A stretch of 64,000 nt of DNA from Mesorhizobium_B sp963522145 (GTDB lineage Bacteria; Pseudomonadota; Alphaproteobacteria; Rhizobiales; Rhizobiaceae): positions 52,203 to 116,202 of the forward strand of contig CAUQXI010000010.1 of assembly GCA_963522145.1 (NCBI GenBank). The letters run 5' to 3'. Positions 35,172-42,636 of the stretch are shown here, one piece after another; within the stretch, counting starts at the first letter, position 1, and every line of letters begins with the position of its first letter. Below the pieces are notes generated by a model. The model was not told where the DNA came from. It saw only the letters and a list, made by a program, of their open reading frames with translations, and did not search any database. The position numbers were made by a program, and so were the translations under genes.

Positions 35172-37370
35172 TCAGCCGCCCGGACGGGTTTCGAGCGAAT
35201 ACACCATCACTGCACCCTTGGGGCCGCTCTTGTTTGAAAGCTTCATGGCCGAGCGGGTAGCGGGCGCGAGCCCGATATCGTTGAGGATATCGGCGAACCC
35301 GCCCGCCGCCTCGCCGACCCCGCGTGTCACGCGCGGCACCCCGCCCTGGGCGAGGAAGCTCAAATCCATCAGCTCGCTCTGCGGCGTGGCTTCCGTCAGC
35401 ACCGCGATCATGCGCTCGGCGCCGAACGAGCTGTCGGTGAACTGGAGCAGTCCCTGCTGGAGCCTGGCGCCGGGCTGAAGCCGCTCGGCCACGATATGGG
35501 TGATCGAATAATCGCTGCCCACGTAAAGCACGTTGAGATCGACCGGCTTGGTGGAGTCGTTGCCGGCGTCGATCCAGATCTGGTCCTCCGGATGCGCCAC
35601 CGGCACCGTGGAGGCGTCGAGCGCCGTCAGCGACTCGCTGCCGCTTCCCTTGAGCTGGAAGGCGACCGAAACCTCGTCGACGCGATAATCGCTGGCGGCT
35701 GCCAGCCGCGACAGGCTGGTGGCGCGGAAGATCGTGGTCAGATTGTCGGCCACGCCCTTCACGAGCTTGTCCGGATCATCCGCCTTGATCGCGACCATCG
35801 GCGGGCGGTTGGCCGTTCCCTGTTCGATCGCGCCGCTCGGCGGCAGGAAGAAGAGCGCAGGTGCATCGGATGCACCGGGCGCGACCTCGCTCTCCGGCAG
35901 CACCGCAAGCCGGAGGTCGGCCGGAGCGCCGGGCTCCACCAGCGCGATGTTGAAGCGGCGGTTCGTGTCGGCGAGCGCCGTATCGATCGCCTTTCCGGCC
36001 TCCGCTGCGGCCGCTTCGAGGCCGGGGCGTATGGCAGGCTTCGCGACGGCTAACTTGAAGTCCACCGCAAGCTCGGCCACCCGGGCATAAGGATTGGGCG
36101 GCAGGTCGGCCAGCTTCACCACTGGCTTGTTGTCATAGGCGACGGGCGCAAGCCGGGCGGAAAGGTTCTTGGCCGACTTGACTTCCAGATAGCCGAGCGC
36201 GTCCTCGATCGGGGAGGCGGGCGAGGGCAGGATCGCGAGCCTTGTGCCGGGATTCAGGCGCTGGAGCAGGCCCGCGCGGATACTCGCCGCATTGTCCTTG
36301 ACCTCGATCGGCCACTGCAGGAGGGCGGGCTGCGGCTCCGTGCCGAAGACCCGCGCGTCAAGCACACCTTCGAACAGGGGCGTGGGCTTGGTCATGCCGC
36401 TTGCCGCATATTGCTGCAGCACGGCCGCGCCGAGCTGGCGATAGGTCATTGTTGGGTTCTCGGCCATGCGCGAGAAGATCGTATAGGTGAAGAGCCCGTA
36501 GCGCGTGGCATCGGCCTGGCCCTTGGGCAGCGGCATCTCGGGCGTGGTTTCCACCGTCTGCGCCGCGAAAAAGGCGACCATGCCGCCCTTGGGAATGCTC
36601 TTGGCGCTGGTCGGCTGGGCCTTGGGCGATGGTTCCGATTCCAGTTTCTCGGCGACCTTGAACGGCGCCTGCCGCTCCGCCTCGCCATCCATCCCGCGCG
36701 CGCTGCCCGCGCCTTCGGCGGCGGCCATCTCCGCCTGCGGAATGCCGAGCGTGTCCCACTCGATCTTGCGCTCCACCATCTCGTCCGCGCTTACGATCTC
36801 GCGCGTGGCGGTGCCCGAATGGCAGGCGTCGAACACCACCCACACAAAGGCGCCCTTGCTGCGGATGGCGTCGAGCGCCGTGCCGATCTCATTGTCCATC
36901 AGCGCATTGGGCACGCCTTGCTCGCGGTTCTCCCACGTGGCCGTATCGGATGGCAGGAAGATCTCGTCCAGCCCATCCGTCTCGTCGCCCGCCTTCAGCG
37001 CCGGCTGCTGTGCGCCGTGGCCCGACAGGTGGATGTAAACGAAGTCGCCCTGCTCAGCCTTGTTCGCGAGGCCCGTGAGCGCATCGATGATATGCGCATG
37101 GGTCGGCGAAGCGGACGCACCGTCGAGACCATCGGCGAGAAGCGTGACATCGTTCGGCTCGAACTTCACGGGTGCCGCCGTGGTGAGATAGTCGCGCACC
37201 AGCGCCGCGTCATGATTGGGCCCGATCAGCGCCGTCTTGGGCGGCAGGCTGGGATAGGCGGTGACGGCCACCAGCAGCGCCCGGTTGGTGCGCGCCTCGG
37301 CCGTCGCCGCACCAACAAGAAGCACGGCCGCCCCGAACAGCACGGCTCGCCCCACCCGACGCATGATCAT
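35172..37370 (-). CDS. Secreted caspase-family (C14) protease, first gene of the operon
   Basis: A 732-residue protein with a Sec signal peptide (about 1-26, ATAEA). The caspase domain begins at once (RALLVAVTAYPSLPP), with catalytic His118 (HLSGHGA) and Cys183 (DACHSGT). Acidic residues flank the active site. A long C-terminal region of about 400 residues includes a DUF4384-like domain near the end (ERMIAVLTEA). GGGGGA six bases upstream supports the ATG at 37370; a second ATG is two codons in. Family knowledge: bacterial caspase homologues usually cleave after Arg or Lys. It heads a minus-strand operon of five genes. Confidence 0.87.
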   Translation of the reverse strand: MIMRRVGRAVLFGAAVLLVGAATAEARTNRALLVAVTAYPSLPPKTALIGPNHDAALVRDYLTTAAPVKFEPNDVTLLADGLDGASASPTHAHIIDALTGLANKAEQGDFVYIHLSGHGAQQPALKAGDETDGLDEIFLPSDTATWENREQGVPNALMDNEIGTALDAIRSKGAFVWVVFDACHSGTATREIVSADEMVERKIEWDTLGIPQAEMAAAEGAGSARGMDGEAERQAPFKVAEKLESEPSPKAQPTSAKSIPKGGMVAFFAAQTVETTPEMPLPKGQADATRYGLFTYTIFSRMAENPTMTYRQLGAAVLQQYAASGMTKPTPLFEGVLDARVFGTEPQPALLQWPIEVKDNAASIRAGLLQRLNPGTRLAILPSPASPIEDALGYLEVKSAKNLSARLAPVAYDNKPVVKLADLPPNPYARVAELAVDFKLAVAKPAIRPGLEAAAAEAGKAIDTALADTNRRFNIALVEPGAPADLRLAVLPESEVAPGASDAPALFFLPPSGAIEQGTANRPPMVAIKADDPDKLVKGVADNLTTIFRATSLSRLAAASDYRVDEVSVAFQLKGSGSESLTALDASTVPVAHPEDQIWIDAGNDSTKPVDLNVLYVGSDYSITHIVAERLQPGARLQQGLLQFTDSSFGAERMIAVLTEATPQSELMDLSFLAQGGVPRVTRGVGEAAGGFADILNDIGLAPATRSAMKLSNKSGPKGAVMVYSLETRPGG

Positions 37371-37510
37371 CGCTGTTCCCCCGACCAAAAGCCCGTTCCC
37401 CGCTGCTTGGATCATCGGCAATTGGGGCGGTTTTTGGATGGGTTTACGAAGGGGAATGTTTCGATGCACGGCGGCTCCGTGCTTGCGTATCGGGCATTTT
37501 CTAGAGGGGT

Positions 37511-37570
37511 GTCTGCTTTCGACCCCATTCCGGTCGTCGAAGACGCGTCGGGATACTCCTGAAAGCGGAC
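37511..37570. repeat. Degenerate interspersed repeat, copy 1
   Basis: GTCTGCTTTC (37511-37520) and GAAAGCGGAC (37561-37570) form an inverted repeat with one mismatch. The AAGC(A/G)GAC core resembles a scattered intergenic repeat common in Rhizobiales genomes, as I recall it. Similar cores recur at about 38174 and 39225. Confidence 0.4.
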
Positions 37571-37617
37571 GCTGATAAGGGCAAGTTAACAAGACTTGGT
37601 ACGGCAGCTTCTTTCGT

Positions 37618-38058
37618 ATGATGAAAAGACGGATCATCCTTCCACTCTTGATGACTGCGGCCGTGGCTGTAGCCAGCCCTGTCATGGCGTTCAATGATCT
37701 TTATGCTCGTCCGCCAGCGACCTTGGCGCAGGAATGCGTAAACGGCCATCTGGACTACCGCATCAATGAGTGGAAGCGTCGCGACCGGCCGCCCGAGTCC
37801 AATGCGTCTTCATCTGTAGAAAGCATCATGAACGACATGGACCCGCTTCCCCTGCGAGCGTTGGCGGATCGAGGATGCAGCAACCGCTTTCGGCATAATT
37901 TTTTGGCTTGCACACAGATCGATTGGCCGGAAGATAGGAGCCCGAATATTCTGCCTATCGGCGTTACGGCGACAACGGTCGCGGAAATGACCAAGGTCAT
38001 TCGTGGATGCCTGAAGAAGCTTATGGAAGAAGGCATCGCGCCAATCGGCTTACGGTAA
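37618..38058 (+). CDS. Small secreted protein of unknown function, 146 residues
   Basis: The N-terminal signal peptide (MKRRIILPLLMTAAVAVASPVMA) is clear and makes a real exported protein likely. The mature part has four cysteines and the segments ECVNGHLDYRINEWKRRD and RGCLKKLMEEG. No family was recognised. Two tandem ATG codons compete and the ribosome binding site is poor. Base composition here is less GC-rich than in the surrounding genes. It diverges from the caspase operon by about 250 bases, so a link with that module is possible but unproven. Confidence 0.6.
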   Translation: MMKRRIILPLLMTAAVAVASPVMAFNDLYARPPATLAQECVNGHLDYRINEWKRRDRPPESNASSSVESIMNDMDPLPLRALADRGCSNRFRHNFLACTQIDWPEDRSPNILPIGVTATTVAEMTKVIRGCLKKLMEEGIAPIGLR

Positions 38059-38173
38059 GCAGATCGCAGATCTCAACGCTTCCGAACAGATCCACATGCC
38101 TGACGCCAAGGCACGTTTAATAACCCAGGCTTGGATATCTGGATGGATGCCGGCTTCTAGAGGGCAGTTGACT

Positions 38174-38205
38174 GAAAGCAGACCGTCTCTTTTCCACCAC
38201 GTCAA
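38174..38205. repeat. Degenerate interspersed repeat, copy 2
   Basis: GAAAGCAGACCG (38174-38185) followed by a CTTTTCCACCA-type segment matches the copy at about 39225, which reads AAGCAGACCG then CTTTCCACCA. It lies in the 227-base non-coding gap 38059-38285, where nothing else was recognised. Confidence 0.35.
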
Positions 38206-38285
38206 GCCGTTCATCATCAAGGAACCGCCTCACTATACTCGACCAAGTGCGCGTATCTTTCACAGCGGGCAGGCATCCAAGGGTC

Positions 38286-38675
38286 TCAAGCTAAAAAAGT
38301 CGTGGCACATGGAAGCTTAAATGGGTCTTGGCCGGGAAATACAGCTTCGAAGACCGCCAGCAAAAAGACGTAGTAAAGCGGTGGGACTTCCACAGGAAGC
38401 AGGCAGCTCGCAAAGGTGCTGTCGATCATCTCGTCAGCGACGGGATTTTGTATGAGATAAGTCAACGTCGTCTTGAGGTTGTTCCGCTCCTCGTCACTTG
38501 ACCCGGTCATCTGGGGTATGACGCATTCCCTTATGATCGCTTCGCGGAGATCGTGAGCGGAAAGATTGTATAAGGCCGTGAACGGATCGAAGTCGTTTCC
38601 TATTATGTCTGCGCCGCCGCACAACTCCCCCAACAGGAACGGCAAGTCATCGAGGCGGGCGATTGGCATAGTCAT
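38286..38675 (-). CDS. Protein of unknown function, 129 residues
   Basis: A soluble, probably helical protein. The polypeptide has a normal residue mix and a hydrophobic stretch (PLYYVFLLAVFEAVF) near the C-terminus that is too short and acid-flanked for a confident membrane helix. No motif or family was recognised. The start could be Met1 or Met3, and the ribosome binding site is weak. It stands alone in an AT-richer patch with repeats on both sides, which suggests a recently acquired or lineage-specific gene. Confidence 0.5.
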   Translation of the reverse strand: MTMPIARLDDLPFLLGELCGGADIIGNDFDPFTALYNLSAHDLREAIIRECVIPQMTGSSDEERNNLKTTLTYLIQNPVADEMIDSTFASCLLPVEVPPLYYVFLLAVFEAVFPGQDPFKLPCATTFLA

Positions 38676-38760
38676 TTGCTACTCGGAAACGGAGTTATGC
38701 CGCATGCCGTTGACCAACATGCGCCTTTTACGACCGCTTTAGCCGCTTTTGTAACTCAAA

Positions 38761-39189
38761 ATGGAGCTTCTCGCCGTGCAAATCAGGACGCAAGCGCATA
38801 TCCTCGCGCCAATCGAAACCATCTGGCGGGTGTTCAACGACCCGGACGAGATTCTCAAGTGGGATGCCTCTCCAGAGTGGCGTACAATTAAGGCGTCGAA
38901 CGACCTGAGAGTTGGCGGCTCACTTCAACTGCGCATCGAGCCTTGCGGCGATAGGGAGAGCTTTGACTACGCCGTCACCTACACACGGATCGAGCCCATG
39001 ACGCTGATCGAATGGCGCAATAACAACGACGATCGCTACGTGCGCGTTGATTTCAGCGCGACGGATAACGGAGTCTTGGTGTGTCAGACGTTCGATGCCG
39101 ATCCCGGACTGTCCGTAAACGAGCAGCAAGACGATTGGCAGAGGGTTCTCGACAACTTTGCTCGGCATGTCGTCGCCGTCGCGAGCTGA
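38761..39189 (+). CDS. SRPBCC/AHSA1-like domain protein
   Basis: A 142-residue single-domain protein of the START-like helix-grip superfamily. Family features include the opening TQAHILAPIETIWRVFNDPDEILKWDAS, split by the characteristic W and DP residues, then RVGGSLQLRI, EPMTLIEWRN and a C-terminal long helix (DDWQRVLDNFARHV). Such proteins bind small hydrophobic ligands or assist other proteins; the ligand is unknown. It has no clear operon partner. It is convergent with polA across a 93-base gap that contains a repeat. Confidence 0.78.
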   Translation: MELLAVQIRTQAHILAPIETIWRVFNDPDEILKWDASPEWRTIKASNDLRVGGSLQLRIEPCGDRESFDYAVTYTRIEPMTLIEWRNNNDDRYVRVDFSATDNGVLVCQTFDADPGLSVNEQQDDWQRVLDNFARHVVAVAS

Positions 39190-39198
39190 CTACAATGA

Positions 39199-39261
39199 AT
39201 GTCGGCTATTTGCGCCATCCTTCCGTAAGCAGACCGCCAGCTTTCCACCATCAGCCGACAT
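39199..39261. repeat. Inverted repeat and degenerate interspersed repeat, copy 3
   Basis: ATGTCGGCT (39199-39207) and AGCCGACAT (39253-39261) are perfect nine-base inverted arms with a 45-base spacer. The spacer holds AAGCAGACCG at about 39227, as in copy 2. It lies between the convergent SRPBCC and polA genes. Confidence 0.42.
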
Positions 39262-39282
39262 GCTCTACGCTCCGCCCACCCG

Positions 39283-42231
39283 CTAATGCGCCTCGTCCCA
39301 GTTGTCGGCAGCGCGGGCATCGACACGGAGCGGCACAGACAGGGCGACGGCGGGCGTCGCTGCGTTCTCCATCACCGCGCGCACCACGTGGATCGTCTCA
39401 TCCACCTCGGCTTCCGGCGCCTCGAAGATCAACTCGTCATGCACTTGCAGCAGCATGCGCGCGGAAAGACCCTCACTCGCCAGCGCCTCGTCCATGCGGA
39501 TCATGGCGCGGCGGATAATGTCGGCGGCGGAGCCCTGGATCGGCGCGTTGATGGCGGCGCGCTCGTTGAAGGCGCGCGTTTGCGGGTTCGAGGCTTTCAT
39601 CTCGGGATAATGGACGCGGCGGCCGAAGATGGTTTCGACGAAGAGCTTCTCCCGCGCGGCTTTCTTGGTGCCTTCGATGTAGTCGCGGATGCCGGGAAAG
39701 CGCTCGAAATAACGCTTGATGTAGTTGCCGGCTTCCTCTCGGCTGATGGCGAGCCGGGTCGAGAGCCCGAAGGCCGAGATGCCGTAGATGATGCCGAAAT
39801 TGATGGTCTTGGCCTGACGGCGCATGTCGGGCGACACCTTGTCCACATCCATGCCGAACATCTCGGCCGCCGTCGCGGCATGGACGTCGAGATCGTTGGC
39901 GAAGGCATGCTTCAGCTCGGGGATGTCGGCGATGTGGGCGAGAAGCCGCAGCTCGATCTGGCTGTAATCGGCCGAGACCAGCTTGTTTCCCTTGTCCGCC
40001 ACGAAGGCGGTGCGGATGCGCCGGCCTTCCGTCGTACGGATCGGGATGTTCTGGAGGTTGGGCTCAAACGAGGACAGCCGCCCGGTCGTGGTCGCGGCGA
40101 GCGCGAAAGAGGTGTGGACGCGGGCCGTTTCGGGATGGATATAGGCGGGCAGCGCGTCGGTATAGGTGGATTTCAGCTTGGTAAGCTGGCGCCAGTCCAC
40201 GATCTTGCGCGGCAGCTCGTGGCCTTCCGCAGCCAGTTCCTCCAGCACGAAAACGGAGGTGGACCACTGGCCGGTGCGCGTCTTTGTGCCGCCGGGCAGG
40301 CCCAGGCGGCCGAACAGGATGTCGCCCATCTGCTTGGGGCTGCCGATGTTGAAGCGCTCGCCTGCCAGCCGGTAGACCTCGTCCTCCAGCCGCGCCGCGC
40401 CCTGCGCCAGCTCGCCCGAAAGACGCGACAGCGTTTGCCGGTCCACCGAAATGCCGCGCTGCTCCATCTGGGCCAGTACCGGCACTAACGGCCGTTCCAG
40501 CCTCTCATACACGTGCACGAGCCCGTCCGCGACCAGGCGGGGCTTCAGCGCCCGCCACAGGCGCAGCGTCACGTCGGCGCCTTCCGCCGCATAGGCGGTG
40601 GCCCGGTCGACCGCCACATGGTCGAAGGAAACGCTCGCCTTGCCCGTGCCGACCACATCCTTGAACTGGGTGGCGCGATGGTTGAGCCAGCGCTCGGCCA
40701 GCGTATCCATGCCGTGGCTTCCCTTGCCGGCATCGAGCACATAGGAAATCAGCATCGTGTCGTCGAAAGACCGCACGTCGATGCCGTAGCGGTTCATCAC
40801 CACGAGGTCGTATTTCAGGTCGTGCGCGATCTTGAGCACCGCCGGGTCCTCGAGCAGCGGCTTCAAGAGCGAGAGCGCCTCGCGGGTGTCCATCTGGCCC
40901 TCGGCGAGCCCGCTCCCAAGCAGGTCGTCTTTGCCCGACTTGTGGATGAGCGGCACATAGGCCGCGCGCCCGGGACGGGCGCACAGCGAGAAGCCGCACA
41001 GCTCGGCCTGCATCGGGTCGATGCCGGTGGTTCCCGTGTCGAAGGCGACGAGGCCGGCCTCGCGCGCTTCGGCGATCCAGGTCCGCAGCGTCTCTGCATC
41101 GCGAATGGTGATGTAAGCGGCGGTGTCGAACTTTTGGGCGGCGGCTTCGGCGAGCCGTTTCTCGACGAGGTCGCCGGGTGTCCTGCCATCGCGTTTCGCC
41201 GCATGTGGAGAAGCATCGGACGCGTCCCCCGCTCTCGTGCCGTTCTCCCGCGAAGCGGCGTCGCCGGGATCGAGATCCGGCCCATGCGCGGCGGCGCCCT
41301 GCTCGACCGGCACGGCCGCCTTGTTCACGTCGTTTGCATCCGTCTTCGTGGCGTCGGCCACGCGGCGGGTCAGTCCGTGGAACTCCATGGCCTTGAGGAA
41401 GGCGATCAGCTTCGGTCCGTTGGGCGGCTGGAGCACGAGGCTCTCGAGGCTGTCGGCGACGGGCACGTCATGGCGCAAACGGACCAGCTCGCGCGAGATG
41501 CGCGCCTTGTCGGCGTGCGCGATCAGGACCTCGCGGCGCTTCTGCTGCTTGATCTCGCCGGCGCGCGCGAGCAGCGTGTCGAGATCGCCGAACTCGGCCA
41601 GAAGCTGTGCGGCGGTCTTCGGCCCGATGCCGGGCACGCCCGGCACATTGTCGATAGAGTCCCCGGTCAGCGCCTGGAGGTCGACCATCTTTTCAGGCGG
41701 CACGCCCCACTTCTCGATCACCTCCGGCTCGCGGATTTCGCGGTCCTTCATCGGGTCGTACATGCTGACGGTGGGGCCGACGAGCTGCATCAGGTCCTTG
41801 TCGGACGAGATGATGGTGGCGTCGCCGCCCGCCTCGCAGGCGAGCCGGCAATAGGTGGCGATCAGGTCGTCGGCCTCAAAACCCTCGATCTCGATGCAGG
41901 GCAGGTCGAAGGCGCGCGTCGCCTCGCGGATCAGCCCGAACTGCGGCACGAGGTCTTCCGGCGGGGCCGAGCGGTTGGCCTTGTATTCGGGGTAAAGCGT
42001 GTTGCGGAAGGTCTTGGACGAGTAGTCGAAGATCACCGCGAAATGGGAAGGCGTGACGCCCACTTCCGTGTCGCGCGCCGAGCAGACCAGCTTCCACAGC
42101 ATGTTGCAGAAGCCCGCCACCGCGCCCACCGGCAGCCCGTCCGACTTGCGCGCGAGCGGCGGCAGCCCGTGATAGGCGCGGAAGATGTAGCCCGAGCCGT
42201 CAACGAGAAAGAGGTGGTCGCCCTTCTTCAT
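39283..42231 (-). CDS. polA: DNA polymerase I
   Basis: A full-length 982-residue protein. The 5' nuclease domain is at about 1-300 (FLVDGSGYIFRAYHG, EADDLIAT), the 3'-5' exonuclease-like domain at about 360-560, and the polymerase domain follows with motif A DYSQIELR, motif B RRQAKTINFGIIYG and motif C VHDELIF. In the exonuclease ExoI motif the usual Asp-x-Glu reads Asp-Thr-Gly (FDTGTTGID), while ExoII (LKYD) and ExoIII (YAAEGADV) are kept. The missing Glu would weaken proofreading. The ribosome binding site is AAGGA. A candidate sRNA is transcribed divergently upstream. Confidence 0.96.
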   Translation of the reverse strand: MKKGDHLFLVDGSGYIFRAYHGLPPLARKSDGLPVGAVAGFCNMLWKLVCSARDTEVGVTPSHFAVIFDYSSKTFRNTLYPEYKANRSAPPEDLVPQFGLIREATRAFDLPCIEIEGFEADDLIATYCRLACEAGGDATIISSDKDLMQLVGPTVSMYDPMKDREIREPEVIEKWGVPPEKMVDLQALTGDSIDNVPGVPGIGPKTAAQLLAEFGDLDTLLARAGEIKQQKRREVLIAHADKARISRELVRLRHDVPVADSLESLVLQPPNGPKLIAFLKAMEFHGLTRRVADATKTDANDVNKAAVPVEQGAAAHGPDLDPGDAASRENGTRAGDASDASPHAAKRDGRTPGDLVEKRLAEAAAQKFDTAAYITIRDAETLRTWIAEAREAGLVAFDTGTTGIDPMQAELCGFSLCARPGRAAYVPLIHKSGKDDLLGSGLAEGQMDTREALSLLKPLLEDPAVLKIAHDLKYDLVVMNRYGIDVRSFDDTMLISYVLDAGKGSHGMDTLAERWLNHRATQFKDVVGTGKASVSFDHVAVDRATAYAAEGADVTLRLWRALKPRLVADGLVHVYERLERPLVPVLAQMEQRGISVDRQTLSRLSGELAQGAARLEDEVYRLAGERFNIGSPKQMGDILFGRLGLPGGTKTRTGQWSTSVFVLEELAAEGHELPRKIVDWRQLTKLKSTYTDALPAYIHPETARVHTSFALAATTTGRLSSFEPNLQNIPIRTTEGRRIRTAFVADKGNKLVSADYSQIELRLLAHIADIPELKHAFANDLDVHAATAAEMFGMDVDKVSPDMRRQAKTINFGIIYGISAFGLSTRLAISREEAGNYIKRYFERFPGIRDYIEGTKKAAREKLFVETIFGRRVHYPEMKASNPQTRAFNERAAINAPIQGSAADIIRRAMIRMDEALASEGLSARMLLQVHDELIFEAPEAEVDETIHVVRAVMENAATPAVALSVPLRVDARAADNWDEAH

Positions 42232-42362
42232 GGCCGTCCTTTTTCATGCGAAGACGAGCCCTAGCGCGGGCGGCGGAGAGTGTCCACGCCGTGCAACAGG
42301 GAGGCGAAAAAAGGCGGGAGAAGCGATCACGCCTTCGTTACAAAAGCCGTTCGCAATGCTCC

Positions 42363-42391
42363 CTTGAAAGGCGGCATCTCCTTTCACAGAT
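42363..42391 (+). promoter_or_regulatory. Housekeeping-type promoter for the sRNA candidate
   Basis: CTTGAA (42363-42368) and ACAGAT (42386-42391) are separated by 17 bases, close to the alphaproteobacterial -35 CTTGAC and a moderate -10. It predicts a transcript start near 42398, on the strand opposite polA. Confidence 0.45.
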
Positions 42392-42397
42392 AAGGTT

Positions 42398-42548
42398 GGT
42401 CGGCGGTTTTCGTCGATATCCGGTCGCATGAGGCTAGTCCCCCGCCTCGACCGGGTTCAAGGCGGCAGCCTCATCCCCCCTCTCCGGGCTGCCGCTTTTC
42501 AGAAGAAACGCCGCCGTGGTTCCCCCTCCACCACGGCGGCATTCTTTT
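42398..42548 (+). ncRNA. Candidate small RNA, probably the alpha-r7 family, with two C-rich hairpin loops
   Basis: The 405-base gap between polA and the M20 peptidase gene contains two perfect tandem hairpins. GCGGCAGCC/GGCTGCCGC (42462-42495) is followed by TTTT. GCCGCCGTGG/CCACGGCGGC (42510-42540) is followed by ATTCTTTT. Both loops are C-rich (TCATCCCCCCTCTCCG and TTCCCCCTCCA) and could pair with ribosome binding sites. With the promoter at 42363 the RNA would be about 103 or 150 bases long. From memory, the rhizobial alpha-r7 sRNA (Smr7C) lies next to polA. No convincing reading frame covers it. Confidence 0.6.
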
Positions 42549-42636
42549 GGGGCCTCTTTCGCGTCGCCTCTCCCTTTCCGTTTGACGCTGACCCCTTTAG
42601 GCTGCGCCCTTTCGAACCCGCCGCCGAAAGCCTTTC

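Noticed and set aside
24616..37370. Known cytoplasmic NLR/CHAT/TRADD-N conflict system
   Set aside because: No STAND or AP-ATPase, no effector-associated domains, and nearly all components carry export signals.
37375..37399. EcfG promoter upstream of the first caspase gene
   Set aside because: GGAAC occurs twice on the minus strand, but one copy is part of the ribosome binding site and no TT-containing -10 lies at 18-19 bases from the other.
40513..42264. 583-codon open frame antisense to polA
   Set aside because: It has no protein family features and exactly mirrors polA codon structure.
42398..42548. Bacterial SRP (4.5S) RNA
   Set aside because: The conserved GGAAGGAAGCAGCC-type apical loop is absent; the structure is two C-rich terminator-like hairpins.
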